This document shows, one piece after another, positions 23,799 through 32,595 of a stretch of DNA of 64,000 nt. The notes under the pieces were generated by a model that saw only the letters and a program-made list of their open reading frames with translations, was not told where the DNA came from and did no database searches. How positions within the stretch are numbered: position 1 is the stretch's first letter; each line of letters opens with the position of its first letter. This DNA is from Microbacterium yannicii (GTDB lineage: Bacteria; Actinomycetota; Actinomycetes; Actinomycetales; Microbacteriaceae), in contig NZ_JAMXMB010000032.1 of the NCBI RefSeq assembly GCF_024055635.1, positions 62,001-126,000 of the forward strand, in the 5' to 3' direction. A program made the position numbers and the translations under genes.

Positions 23799-24916
23799 CG
23801 TTCTACGCTAGCCCGCACTCCTGCGTGCCCTTCGGGGAGGTTCTTCACAACGGATGCTGCAATCCCTAGGACCTTCTCGACAGATTCCTCTTCGCCGACC
23901 GAGATACGGATGCCGTCGCCCGCGAATGGACGGACGATCAGGCCCGCCTCTTCGAAGGCCGCCGCGAACGTCGCGGTCTCGTCGCCGACGGGGAGCCACA
24001 CGAAGTTTCCCTGCGCCTCGGGCACGTTCCAGCCGGCCTCGCGGAGTCCCGCCGCGAGCCGATCGCGACGATCGGCGATCACGCGGACGCGCTCGAGCAG
24101 CTCGTCCTCCGCGTCGAGGCTCGCGAGCGCCGCGGCCTCGCCGTGGGCGGTGACCGACAGCGGAATCGCCGTGCTGCGGGCCGCGTCGAGGACGCGCGGA
24201 TGGCCGACGGCGTAGCCGACGCGCAGTGCGGCCAGGCCGTACGCCTTCGAGAAGGTGCGCAGCACGACCACGTTGGGATGGGCGTTCGTCGCGAGCACCG
24301 TGGCGCCGTTGACCGCCTCAGGATCTGTGACGAACTCGGAGTACGCCTCGTCGAGGATCACGAGGACGTCGGCCGGCACGCGCGCGACGAAGGCGTCGAA
24401 CTCCGCCTGCGTCACGATGGGACCGGTGGGGTTGTTGGGGCTGCAGACGATGATCGTGCGGGTCCGCTCCGTGATCGCGGCCGCCATCGCGTCGAGGTCG
24501 TGGCGCGCGCCGGCGCCGAGCGGCACCTCGACGGCCGTGGCGCCGGCCACGACGGCCAGCCACGGATAGGCCTCGAACGAGCGCCACGCGTAGATGACCT
24601 CGTCGCCCGGTCCGGAGGTCGCCAGGACGAGCTGGGCCAGGATGGAGACGCTGCCGGCGCCGATGTGGACGCCGTCGGCGCCCACGCCGAATCGCTCGGC
24701 GAGGCGCTCGCGCAGCCGTGCGGCACTCGCATCCGGATATCTGTTGAGCGCTGTCGCGGCCTGGACGCGCTCGAGCACGCCGGGCAGGGGGTCGAACGGG
24801 TTCTCGTTGCTCGACAGCTTGAACGCCTCGGCGCCGGCCTGCCGGCCCTGCTTGTACGGCGGCAGCGCGGCGACCTCGGGGCGCACGCGCACGGGGATCT
24901 CGGGAGCGTCGGTCAC
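23795..24916 (-). CDS. HisC/Pat-type PLP aminotransferase
   Basis: A 373-residue fold-type-I aminotransferase. The cofactor lysine is Lys224 in [10 protein letters not shown]. Other family marks are [19 protein letters not shown] (159-166), LDEAYSEF and RVGYAVGH. It belongs to the histidinol-phosphate/aromatic aminotransferase group. Next to E1alpha/E1beta/E2, a role in deaminating branched-chain or aromatic amino acids to feed the dehydrogenase is more likely than histidine synthesis. It heads the operon. The GTG start is 7 nt after TAGACT, with no ribosome-binding site. Confidence 0.88.
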   Translation of the reverse strand: MTDAPEIPVRVRPEVAALPPYKQGRQAGAEAFKLSSNENPFDPLPGVLERVQAATALNRYPDASAARLRERLAERFGVGADGVHIGAGSVSILAQLVLATSGPGDEVIYAWRSFEAYPWLAVVAGATAVEVPLGAGARHDLDAMAAAITERTRTIIVCSPNNPTGPIVTQAEFDAFVARVPADVLVILDEAYSEFVTDPEAVNGATVLATNAHPNVVVLRTFSKAYGLAALRVGYAVGHPRVLDAARSTAIPLSVTAHGEAAALASLDAEDELLERVRVIADRRDRLAAGLREAGWNVPEAQGNFVWLPVGDETATFAAAFEEAGLIVRPFAGDGIRISVGEEESVEKVLGIAASVVKNLPEGHAGVRASVER

Positions 24917-24923
24917 GGTCCCG

Positions 24924-24929
24924 AGTCTA
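24924..24929 (-). promoter_or_regulatory. -10 element of the aminotransferase-bkd operon, leaderless
   Basis: TAGACT on the minus strand, 7 nt before the GTG start at 24916, in the context TAGACTCGGGACCGTG. Confidence 0.65.
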
Positions 24930-25109
24930 CGAGCGCGACTGGATGCCGCGACCCTGGCGTTCGAACTCGTGCTGTCGGTCGCCCAGAGTCAGAGGGAACT
25001 GGATGAGATCGCCACGGTGATCGCCGACCACATCATCCGCGACGCGTAGCCCGACTCGCGGGAGCCCGCCCTTCCTGCCCATCGGTCGCCATGGAAGACT
25101 GGGCGGACT

Positions 25110-25499
25110 ATGGGCTTCCTCCTCCGCGTCGTCATCAACGCGTTCGCGATCTGGGTCGTCACCCTGATCCCGGCGCTCCAGGTCTTCGTCGTCCCGTTCC
25201 CCCCGGGAGACACGCTCCAGACGGTGCTGACGCTGCTGATCGTGGCGGCGATCTTCGCGCTCGTGAACACCATCATCGGCACCGTGATCAAGGTGCTGGC
25301 CTTCCCGCTCTACATCCTGACGCTGGGGCTCATCGGCCTCCTCATCAACGCGTTCCTGCTGTGGCTCACGGCGTGGCTCACGCACTGGTGGAACTGGGGT
25401 CTGCGCGTCGAGGACTTCTGGTGGGGCGTCGTCGCGGCCGTCATCATCACCCTGATCAACTGGGTCTTCGGCATCATCCTCCGTCCCCGCAAGGACTGA
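25110..25499 (+). CDS. Phage_holin_4_2 (YvlD-like) membrane protein
   Basis: A 129-residue protein of four hydrophobic helices, beginning MGFLLRVVINAFAIWVVTL. It has the family's internal ALVNTIIGTVIKVLAFPLYILTLG block and LLINAFLLWLTAWL helix. The family is named after phage holins but is a common chromosomal membrane protein of unknown function. There are no phage genes nearby, so a lysis role is unlikely. Its stop is separated by 1 bp from the stop of the convergent hydrolase gene. Confidence 0.85.
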   Translation: MGFLLRVVINAFAIWVVTLIPALQVFVVPFPPGDTLQTVLTLLIVAAIFALVNTIIGTVIKVLAFPLYILTLGLIGLLINAFLLWLTAWLTHWWNWGLRVEDFWWGVVAAVIITLINWVFGIILRPRKD

Positions 25500-25500
25500 C

Positions 25501-27114
25501 TCAGCCGGCGCCGCGCGCCGCGGCGTACTCGGTGACCTCGACCGCCTCTGCACGGGAGAGATCGTCGAACACACCGCGGAGGGCATCCACCCGCGGATCG
25601 GACGAGCCGTCGACGAGCGCTGCCGTGTCGGCGTACGCGGTCAAGCGGTGGGCGGGCAGGCCGGCGTCATCGGGACCGGTGTCGGGGTCCGATACGCGTT
25701 CGACCAGGAAGCTGCCCGGCGAGCCCACCGGTTCGGCGTGCCCGCCGCCCGCGAGCGCCACGACGGGGTCGTCGGCGTGGCGCACCGCGACGCTCAAGGT
25801 GCCCGGCCCCACATCCGCGTCCACGGGCGAGCCCAGCGAGACGAGCGTGCGGGTGTCGTACGGACCCTCCAGCGCGAGATGCGCCCCGATCATCGCGCCC
25901 TGCGAGAACCCGAAGACGTGCACCGCCTCTCCCGGCTGCGCACCGGCAGCGGCGAGCGCGGCCTCCGTCGCGGCGTAGGAGTCCGACATCCTTCCCGCGT
26001 ACAGCTCCACGTTCGACGCGTTGTCCCAGGCGTCCGGGCCGCCCACCGCGCCCGACTGCATGCCGGCGATGTAGACGGCGAACTGGCGCGAGCCGTCGGG
26101 CATCGTGTAGCGCTCGACACGCACCCTGGCATCACCCTCGCTCGGGATCCGCACCGTCGCCGCCGCCAGGCTGTGCGGCGCGATGGAGCCGGGCGAGCGT
26201 CCGCCGACGGTGCTGAGCCGGCCTCCTTCGCCGGCGCCGAGCAGCGCGCCGACGCGGTTGTCCGCGGTCAGGGGCGACACGCCCATCGCCGGCCCCGCGC
26301 TGCCGGGTGCGGCCGGCGTCACGGGCGTGAGCATCACCGGACCTGCCGTCCCCGAGAGCCGCGCCTGCCGTGAGAGCGTCCCCGCGCCGACGAGTCCGGC
26401 GGTGATCGCCCCGCCGAGCGTGAGCACGCCGGCACCGGCACCCACCACGATGGCACCGGGATCGCTGATCTCGCTCCCGATGGCGACGCCCCACTGCGTC
26501 GCCTGCCGCACCAGTTCGGACGGCCACATGACGCCGTACCCGAACTCCGCCCCGAGCGCCATCCGCCAGGCGTCGGGGTGCCGGTCGACCAGTGCGCCCA
26601 GCCGCAGATCGAGACGCTCGGCGCGTGCCGCGTCGCCCGCGAGGACCGCGGCTCGGTGCGCGGCCTGGATCTCGACCATCTCGTACGCGCAGCCCGCCTC
26701 GCGCAGCGCGCGAGCGATCTCCTCCGCCTCGGCCTGCGCCGCCTCGAGCCTGTTGACGAGCACGGATGCCGACGCCGGGGCCTCGCCTGCGGCCGCCGAC
26801 AGCGCCCGCATGGCCCGCTGCAGCCGTCGCACGTGCTCGGCGATCCCCGACAGCTCTTCTGCGGCTGCGTCGAACCGCACGGCCGCGGCCGACAGCGTCG
26901 CCGTGTCGACGGCGACGGCGCCGCCGCTGCGGATCTGCAGGCCGTCGTCGACACGTGGCCAGTTGTCGGCCGCGAGGCTGATGATCCCGTCGCTCGGTCC
27001 TAGCCGCCCGGGCTGGCGGGCGAGGTCCGGTGCGAGGATCTCGGTGGGCGACGCGACGTCGTCGCCTGCGAAGGCCGGAGGCAGCGTGTCAGCGCCGGGT
27101 GACACGCTGCTCAT
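25501..27114 (-). CDS. WXG100-linked protein with a lipase-like C-terminal domain
   Basis: A 537-residue protein. Residues about 60-200 are a long helical, Ala-rich segment resembling WXG100/EspA-like coiled coils. A hydrophobic Gly/Ala stretch is at about 218-250. The C-terminal half has an alpha/beta-hydrolase nucleophile motif, GFSQGA (about 410-415). The late part retains aspartates (RHADDPVVAL), but I cannot place a clear catalytic histidine. It overlaps the upstream small WXG100-like gene as ATGA. Such pairs are typical of substrates or accessory proteins of a type VII-like secretion system. No EccC-type ATPase is in the window. Confidence 0.7.
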   Translation of the reverse strand: MSSVSPGADTLPPAFAGDDVASPTEILAPDLARQPGRLGPSDGIISLAADNWPRVDDGLQIRSGGAVAVDTATLSAAAVRFDAAAEELSGIAEHVRRLQRAMRALSAAAGEAPASASVLVNRLEAAQAEAEEIARALREAGCAYEMVEIQAAHRAAVLAGDAARAERLDLRLGALVDRHPDAWRMALGAEFGYGVMWPSELVRQATQWGVAIGSEISDPGAIVVGAGAGVLTLGGAITAGLVGAGTLSRQARLSGTAGPVMLTPVTPAAPGSAGPAMGVSPLTADNRVGALLGAGEGGRLSTVGGRSPGSIAPHSLAAATVRIPSEGDARVRVERYTMPDGSRQFAVYIAGMQSGAVGGPDAWDNASNVELYAGRMSDSYAATEAALAAAGAQPGEAVHVFGFSQGAMIGAHLALEGPYDTRTLVSLGSPVDADVGPGTLSVAVRHADDPVVALAGGGHAEPVGSPGSFLVERVSDPDTGPDDAGLPAHRLTAYADTAALVDGSSDPRVDALRGVFDDLSRAEAVEVTEYAAARGAG

Positions 27115-27413
27115 CGCACGCCGCCGGGGAACAGGGCGGTGTACGACTCCGCGAATGCGGCGCGGTCGCGCGCGCGGGCGAGGTCGTGGCGCGCCGTCTC
27201 CGCGACGCAGGAGAGGCCCGACACGTCGCCCGCCCAGGCCGTCGCCCGGTCATGGAACGCCGTCGCGGCCTTGGCCTGCCAGTCGACGGCATCGGCGAGG
27301 CCCCGGGCGGCATGCGCGGCATCCGTCAGGCGATCGAGCAGGCGCGAGAGCTCCCGCTCGATGTGGGAGAGCTGCTGAGCGGCCGAGTCGCCGGCGGGAG
27401 GTGCGAACGTCAC
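27111..27413 (-). CDS. WXG100/ESAT-6-like small protein
   Basis: A 100-residue helical protein. The segment VDWQAKAATAFHDRATAW gives the W-x-A/G turn flanked by two amphipathic helices that defines WXG100-type proteins. A GTG start at 27413 gives the family's usual 100-residue length; the longer frame up to 27479 adds basic residues without homology. Its ATGA overlap with the next gene suggests that the two proteins are made together. Export by a type VII-like system is inferred from family only. Confidence 0.65.
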   Translation of the reverse strand: MTFAPPAGDSAAQQLSHIERELSRLLDRLTDAAHAARGLADAVDWQAKAATAFHDRATAWAGDVSGLSCVAETARHDLARARDRAAFAESYTALFPGGVR

Positions 27414-27497
27414 ACGTCGATGATCGTCGGCGGCGGCGTGCCGCTTCGTGCCCCGGCGACGATCCGTGGACAACCCCACTGCGACCGCAGAAGGGGA

Positions 27498-27534
27498 GGA
27501 GGGGCGCCGTTCCGCGACGGAACGACGCCCCTCC
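27498..27534 (-). terminator. Terminator of the nuclease gene
   Basis: 17-bp arms (ggaggggcgccgttccg and cggaacgacgcccctcc) with one mismatch and a 3-nt loop, 20 bp beyond the nuclease stop codon in its direction of transcription. Confidence 0.75.
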
Positions 27535-27554
27535 GGGGGCGGAGCGCTCGTCGG

Positions 27555-30185
27555 CTACTTGCCCACGACCACCTCGACGGTGTCGGATGCGGTGTTGCCC
27601 GCGGCATCCGTCGCCGTCCAGGTGAAGCGGTAGACCGCTCCCTTCACAGCCCTGACCTCGAAGGTGTCCTCATCGATCTGCTCCCATGTCGCCTTCGAGG
27701 AGCCCGTCACGGTGACGTCGGTGAGCTCGACGGTGACGTCTTCGCCGCTGTCGTCAGCGGCGTCGATCGAGAACTGCACGGTGCGCATCTTCTTGTTCGG
27801 AGGCCAGACGGTCTCCGGATCAGCGGTCACCTCGATGGTGGGATCGGTCGTGTCCGGCGGCGTCAGGTTCAGGCCGACGATCACCGGGTCGTGGTCGCTC
27901 GAGCGGTACGGGTCTGGCGCCCAGAGGGCGTCCTGCGCCGGCAGCTTGAACGACATGTCGTAGTCGATGAGGCTGGGCTCGTCGGCGTTGATGTGCCACG
28001 CCGATACGCCCGACACATCGGCGAGCAGCGCCGGCTGTGCGAGGGCGTAGTCGAGGTAGCCCAGCTGCCCGTCGAACACGTACGAGTACGCGTGCTCGCC
28101 GTTGAACTGCTTCTCGAGGTCGGTGAAGCCGCCCGCGACGAACGCGTCGATCGAGTCCTCGTGGTCGTACGAGTTGAGGTCGCCGATCACGATGGCACGT
28201 CCGTCCGGCGCCACCGTGGTGTTCAGCCAGGTAGTCAGGGCCTTCGCGGCCGCGGTGCGCACGGCGCTGCAGTTGCCCTGCCCGTCACCGAGGTCGGGGC
28301 TCTCGGCGCAGGCCGAGCCCTTCGACTTCAGGTGGTTCACCGACACCACGAACTCCTCGCCGGTCTCGGTCGAGGCGAATCGCTGGGTGAGCCCCGGACG
28401 GTTGCGCTCGTCGGACCAGGTCGGGTCGACCGCGCTCGTCATCAGCAGGTGCGTGCCCACCGGTGCGACGGAGGCCTGCTTGTAGATGATCGCCGTCGCG
28501 ATGGCGTCCGTGCCGATGACGCCGGTCGTGACGGGCACGTACGTGCCCGGGCCGACCTTCGCGTTCAGCGCGTCGGCGAGCGCCTGCACCGCCGTGCCGT
28601 TGTTCTCGATCTCGAGCAGTCCGAAGACGTCCGCGTCGATGTCGGCGAGCGCCGAGACGATCTTGTCCTGCTGGCGCTGGAACTCCTCGGTCGTATCGGC
28701 GCCGCGGTAGTAGCTGTCGTCGTTCGAGTTGGCCGGGGTCGGGTCGATCGAGGTGAAGTAGTTCAGCACGTTGAAGCTCGAGATCTTCACGTCGCCGCCT
28801 ACGTCGGGAACCTCCGGACGCGGGTTGGCGACCGTGAAGTCGGCGCCCTCGGTCGGCTGCACGCCCCACGCGTCGAAGCGGTAGTCCAGCACGCCGGTGG
28901 CGTTCTGCACGAGGTCGCCGCTGCGGAACGAGTGGTCGAGCGTGAAGACGTCCCCATCGGGGTGGATCGCCGGGTCGGGGTTCTGCGTGCCCCGGCCGTC
29001 GTCGAGCGTGATGCTGTTCTCGAGGTTGGCTGCGGCCAGCGCGACGGCTGCGGCCCCCGGCTCGACGACCGCGGTGGGGGTGTCCAGGCGACCGTTGGTC
29101 AGCGTGACCGTGCCGAAGCGGCCGTACTCGAACGTCTCGCCGATCGCGAGGTTCTGCGGGAGCGTAACGTACATGCCCTCGAGCGCCTCACGCTGGGAGA
29201 CGGACGCGGGCAGGGTCAGGGGGACCGCTGCCGGCAGCGGGTTGCCGGTGGAGCAGACCTCCACGTCCGCCGCGACGATCTCCGTAAGGCCGAACTGCTC
29301 CTTGACCGCCCCCGCGACGCTGACACTGTCGCCGGCGTCGACCGCGGCACCGCCCGGCGCGTAGACGAAGACGCCGTCGGAGGTCGCGGAGTCGCCGTCT
29401 CCGGCATCCTGCACGTAGTAGCCGTCGTAGCCGCCGCTCTGGAAGTCGCCCACGACGATGCCCTCGATCAGCACGTCCTGTCCCGGGATCGGCGTCGCCG
29501 CGCCGGAACCCTGGACGGACCCGATGGTCGCCGGGGTCGCCGCGCAGTCCGCGACGGGGTCCGGCTCGGGCTCGGGGTCCGACCCGTGCGAGCCGAGGCC
29601 GTCGAAGGTGTCGCTCGCGTAGCCGGTCCACTCGACCGCGGGGTCGAACGGGTTCGTGCCGTCGGTGTCGCCGGTCAGCACGCTCGCGTTGCGGCGGAGC
29701 GTGTGATTGGCCGTCGTCGTCAGCCCGGTGCCCCATTCGGTGCCGGGGTCGACGCCGATCTGGCCGATGACGTCGACGACGACGTCGGCCTTCACCAGTG
29801 CGACGGCGTCATCGCCGTTGTAGAGCCCCGTGGTCGTGCCCGTGACCTGGTCGGCGACGGCGAGGATGGTGCCGTCGGCCGCACCGTGCGCGAGCACGTA
29901 GACATCGCCGGGTGCGACAGAGCCCGTGAGGGGGATGGTCAGGCCGGCAGAGGGGGAGCCGTTGGAATACTGCTTCAGCGCGTACCCGGAGGCCGCGAGG
30001 TCGACCGCAGCCGTCGACGGGTTGTAGATCTCGATCGCCTTGTTGTTGGACGATCCTTCGACGTATTCGCTGATGAACAGATCTCCGGATGCCGCGGCCG
30101 CAGGTGCGGCGAAGGCCACCACGCCCGCGGAGGCGAGCGTGAGGGCCGCGACGGCGGCGGTGAGTCTGCGGGGTGATGGGGACAC
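27555..30185 (-). CDS. Secreted NucH/ExeM-family endonuclease
   Basis: An 876-residue exported nuclease. The signal peptide is 1-32, ending AAPAAAAS. A lamin-tail-like domain follows (about 33-150, LFISEYVEGSSNNKAIEIYN), then an OB-like segment (about 220-340). The endonuclease/exonuclease/phosphatase domain (about 465-765) carries KISSFNVLNY, FGLLEIENNG, VVSVNHLKSKGSAC, IGDLNSYDHED and SSDHDPV, the metal and catalytic residues. The C-terminus is an Ig-like module ending VVVGK. It probably degrades extracellular DNA for nutrients or biofilm turnover. GTG start; GGAGG just upstream. No sorting signal is seen. Confidence 0.93.
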   Translation of the reverse strand: MSPSPRRLTAAVAALTLASAGVVAFAAPAAAASGDLFISEYVEGSSNNKAIEIYNPSTAAVDLAASGYALKQYSNGSPSAGLTIPLTGSVAPGDVYVLAHGAADGTILAVADQVTGTTTGLYNGDDAVALVKADVVVDVIGQIGVDPGTEWGTGLTTTANHTLRRNASVLTGDTDGTNPFDPAVEWTGYASDTFDGLGSHGSDPEPEPDPVADCAATPATIGSVQGSGAATPIPGQDVLIEGIVVGDFQSGGYDGYYVQDAGDGDSATSDGVFVYAPGGAAVDAGDSVSVAGAVKEQFGLTEIVAADVEVCSTGNPLPAAVPLTLPASVSQREALEGMYVTLPQNLAIGETFEYGRFGTVTLTNGRLDTPTAVVEPGAAAVALAAANLENSITLDDGRGTQNPDPAIHPDGDVFTLDHSFRSGDLVQNATGVLDYRFDAWGVQPTEGADFTVANPRPEVPDVGGDVKISSFNVLNYFTSIDPTPANSNDDSYYRGADTTEEFQRQQDKIVSALADIDADVFGLLEIENNGTAVQALADALNAKVGPGTYVPVTTGVIGTDAIATAIIYKQASVAPVGTHLLMTSAVDPTWSDERNRPGLTQRFASTETGEEFVVSVNHLKSKGSACAESPDLGDGQGNCSAVRTAAAKALTTWLNTTVAPDGRAIVIGDLNSYDHEDSIDAFVAGGFTDLEKQFNGEHAYSYVFDGQLGYLDYALAQPALLADVSGVSAWHINADEPSLIDYDMSFKLPAQDALWAPDPYRSSDHDPVIVGLNLTPPDTTDPTIEVTADPETVWPPNKKMRTVQFSIDAADDSGEDVTVELTDVTVTGSSKATWEQIDEDTFEVRAVKGAVYRFTWTATDAAGNTASDTVEVVVGK

Positions 30186-30338
30186 GGAACCTCCACGGGA
30201 CGGCGGCGATCGGTGGATCGCGCAGAAGACGCAGGCAGGCCGGTCGCCTCCCCGCTCGTCACAAGCTAGATGAGCGGCATCCCTCCATGGAAGACCCCCC
30301 GCGAGGAGAGACTCTTAACGTTCGGCGTCGGCTCGGTC

Positions 30339-30344
30339 CACAAT
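30339..30344 (+). promoter_or_regulatory. -10-like hexamer of the phosphatase gene
   Basis: CACAAT ends 7 nt before the ATG at 30352. It has the A2 and T6 of the TANNNT rule but not the first T, so this call is weaker than the others. Confidence 0.35.
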
Positions 30345-30351
30345 GGAACCC

Positions 30352-30858
30352 ATGACCGCGACCGACGTGGCGCCCTTCCGCGTCGTGTTCGTATGCACGG
30401 GCAACATCTGCCGCTCTCCGATGGCCGAGGTGGTGTTCCGGGAATTCGCGGATGCCTCGGGCCTGGGCGCCCGCGTGGCGTCGACCAGTGCCGGCACCGG
30501 CGACTGGCACGTGGGCGAGCAGGCCGATCTCCGCACCATCGCCGCCCTCGAGCGCGCCGGCTACGACGGCGCCCACCATCGTGCGCGGCAGTTCACGCAC
30601 GCCGACTTCGCGCGCAGCGATCTCGTGGTCGCACTGGACCGCAGCCACGAGCGGATCCTGCGCGGGTGGGCGCGCACCGAGGGGGACGCCGACAAGATCG
30701 CCCTGCTGCTGTCGTTCGATCCGTCGGCGCACACCCTCGACGTTCCCGATCCGTACTATGCCGGGCCCGGAATGTTCGACGAGGTGCTCGGTATGATCGA
30801 GAGTGCGAGCCGGGCGCTCTTCCGGCAGCTCGAACCCGCCATCCGCCCACTGCCATGA
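30352..30858 (+). CDS. Low-molecular-weight protein-tyrosine phosphatase
   Basis: A 168-residue cytoplasmic phosphatase. The active-site loop CTGNICRS lies at 15-22 (nucleophile Cys15, Arg21) and the general-acid loop DPYY lies in the C-terminal third. Actinobacterial relatives act on phosphotyrosine proteins, but the substrate here is unknown. ATG 30352 is chosen because CACAAT lies 7 nt upstream; an in-frame ATG at 30343 adds three residues. It is followed 93 bp later by purB on the same strand. Confidence 0.93.
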   Translation: MTATDVAPFRVVFVCTGNICRSPMAEVVFREFADASGLGARVASTSAGTGDWHVGEQADLRTIAALERAGYDGAHHRARQFTHADFARSDLVVALDRSHERILRGWARTEGDADKIALLLSFDPSAHTLDVPDPYYAGPGMFDEVLGMIESASRALFRQLEPAIRPLP

Positions 30859-30951
30859 CTCCGTCGCCGTGACCTCCGCCGTCACGACATCGGATCGACG
30901 GTCGGTCCGCTGATCGCCGCCACACGATCTCCGAGACCGACGGGAGCCACC

Positions 30952-32334
30952 GTGACCTCACTTCCTCCGCAGCCCCTCAGCCCTCTCGACGGGCGCTATC
31001 GCCCCGCCGTCGGCGAGCTGGGCGAGTACCTGTCCGAGGCCGGCCTGAACCGCGCCCGCGTCGAGGTGGAGGTGGAGTGGCTCATCGCCCTCACCGACCG
31101 CTCGCTCTTCGGCTCCGCTCCGCTGCCGGATGCCGACAAGGCGCGTCTGCGTGCGCTCTACCTCGAGTTCGGGCAGGCCGAGATCGACTGGCTCGCCGAG
31201 AAGGAGGCGGTGACCCGCCACGACGTCAAGGCCGTCGAGTACCTCGTGCGCGACCGGCTCTCGACGCTCGGCCTCGACGCGATCGCAGAGCTCACGCACT
31301 TCGCGTGCACGAGCGAGGACATCAACTCGACCTCGTACGCGCTGACCGTGCAGCGCGCGGTCAAGCGCGTGTGGCTGCCGAAGCTGCGCGCCGTCATCGC
31401 CGCCCTCGCCGAGCTCGCCGTGGAGCACCGGGACGCCGCGATGCTCTCCCGCACCCACGGGCAGCCGGCGACGCCCTCCACGATGGGCAAGGAGCTGGGC
31501 GTGTTCGCCTGGCGTCTCGCTCGCGTCGCCGACCAGATCGAGGGCGGGGAGTACCTCGCGAAGTTCTCGGGCGCCACGGGCACCTGGTCGGCGCATCTCG
31601 CCGCCGCTCCCGACGTCGACTGGCCGGAGCTCTCCCGGGCGTTCATCGAGGGGCTCGGTCTCGACTTCAACATCCTGACGACCCAGATCGAGTCCCACGA
31701 CTGGCAGGTCGAGCTCTATGACCGCGTGCGGCATGCCGGCGGCATCCTGCACAATCTCGCGACCGACATCTGGACGTACATCTCGATCGGCTACTTCACG
31801 CAGATCCCGGTCGCCGGGGCGACCGGCTCGTCGACGATGCCGCACAAGATCAACCCGATCCGGTTCGAGAACGCCGAGGCGAACCTCGAGATCGCGGGCG
31901 GACTGCTGGCGACGCTCTCGCAGACGCTGGTCACGAGCCGCATGCAGCGCGACCTGACCGACTCGACCACGCAGCGCAACATCGGCGTGGCGTTCGGGCA
32001 CGCGCTGCTCGCGCTCGACAATCTGCAGCGCGGGCTGCGGGAGATCTCGCTGGCCGACGACGTGCTGCTGGCCGACCTCGACGCCAACTGGGAGGTGCTC
32101 GCCGAGGCCATCCAGACGGTCGTGCGCGCCGAGATCGCGGCCGGTCGGTCGCAGATCACCGACCCTTACGCCCTCCTCAAGGACCTCACCCGCGGCCGCC
32201 GGGTCGGTGCGCCCGAGCTCGCCGAGTTCGTGCGCGGCCTCGACATCGGCGACGACGCGAAGGAGCGCCTGCTCGCGCTCACCCCCGCGACGTACGACGG
32301 CCTCGCCTCGAAGCTGGTCGACGAGCTCGGCTGA
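30952..32334 (+). CDS. purB: Adenylosuccinate lyase
   Basis: A 460-residue fumarase/aspartase-superfamily lyase acting twice in purine synthesis: it splits SAICAR and adenylosuccinate with release of fumarate. Signature GSSTMPHKINPI is present. TSEDINSTS, SRTHGQPATPST and SHDWQVELYD mark the three conserved active-site regions. It begins at GTG with a weak GGGAG upstream. The long PurB type (about 456 residues, LSPLDGRY start) is typical of actinobacteria and gamma-proteobacteria. A cluster of dispersed repeats follows the stop codon. Confidence 0.97.
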   Translation: MTSLPPQPLSPLDGRYRPAVGELGEYLSEAGLNRARVEVEVEWLIALTDRSLFGSAPLPDADKARLRALYLEFGQAEIDWLAEKEAVTRHDVKAVEYLVRDRLSTLGLDAIAELTHFACTSEDINSTSYALTVQRAVKRVWLPKLRAVIAALAELAVEHRDAAMLSRTHGQPATPSTMGKELGVFAWRLARVADQIEGGEYLAKFSGATGTWSAHLAAAPDVDWPELSRAFIEGLGLDFNILTTQIESHDWQVELYDRVRHAGGILHNLATDIWTYISIGYFTQIPVAGATGSSTMPHKINPIRFENAEANLEIAGGLLATLSQTLVTSRMQRDLTDSTTQRNIGVAFGHALLALDNLQRGLREISLADDVLLADLDANWEVLAEAIQTVVRAEIAAGRSQITDPYALLKDLTRGRRVGAPELAEFVRGLDIGDDAKERLLALTPATYDGLASKLVDELG

Positions 32335-32340
32335 CCTCGC

Positions 32341-32362
32341 GGTCACCGAGCCTGCCGAAGCG
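32341..32362. repeat. Dispersed repeat, variant copy after purB
   Basis: ggtcaccgagcctgccgaag plus cg, 6 bp after the purB stop codon. Diverged relative of the copies at 3528 and 11667. Confidence 0.65.
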
Positions 32363-32370
32363 TCCGCCCC

Positions 32371-32477
32371 GGTCGTTGAGCGAGGGAGCGCCAGCGACCG
32401 AGACGAAACGCCTCGAGCCGACGTTCCGCGCCCGGGCGCGTTTCGTCTCGCTCGTTCCTCGCTCGCTCAACGACCGG
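32371..32477. repeat. REP-like palindromic element, full copy
   Basis: Arms GGTCGTTGAGCGAGGGAGCG and the complement of GGTCGTTGAGCGAGCGAGG, with inner GAGACGAAACGC / GCGTTTCGTCTC. It is related to 21374-21470 and lies between convergent purB and a membrane-protein operon. Confidence 0.8.
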
Positions 32478-32489
32478 AACCACCACCCC

Positions 32490-32511
32490 GGTCGCTGAGC
32501 TTGTCGAAGCG
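32490..32511. repeat. Dispersed repeat copy between REP-like elements
   Basis: ggtcgctgagcttgtcgaag plus cg, close to canonical. Confidence 0.7.
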
Positions 32512-32520
32512 CCCGTCCCC

Positions 32521-32562
32521 GGTCGTTGAGCGAGGGAGCGCCGGCGACCGAGACGAAACGCG
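32521..32562. repeat. Half REP-like element
   Basis: Matches the left arm of 32371-32477 (GGTCGTTGAGCGAGGGAGCG, then GAGACGAAACGC) but lacks the right arm. Confidence 0.7.
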
Positions 32563-32595
32563 GCCGGGCGGAACTCCGGCACCGCGCCTGCGGCG

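Noticed and set aside
25110..25499. Prophage remnant because of the holin family name
   Set aside because: No other phage gene, attachment site or composition shift; this family is common in chromosomes.
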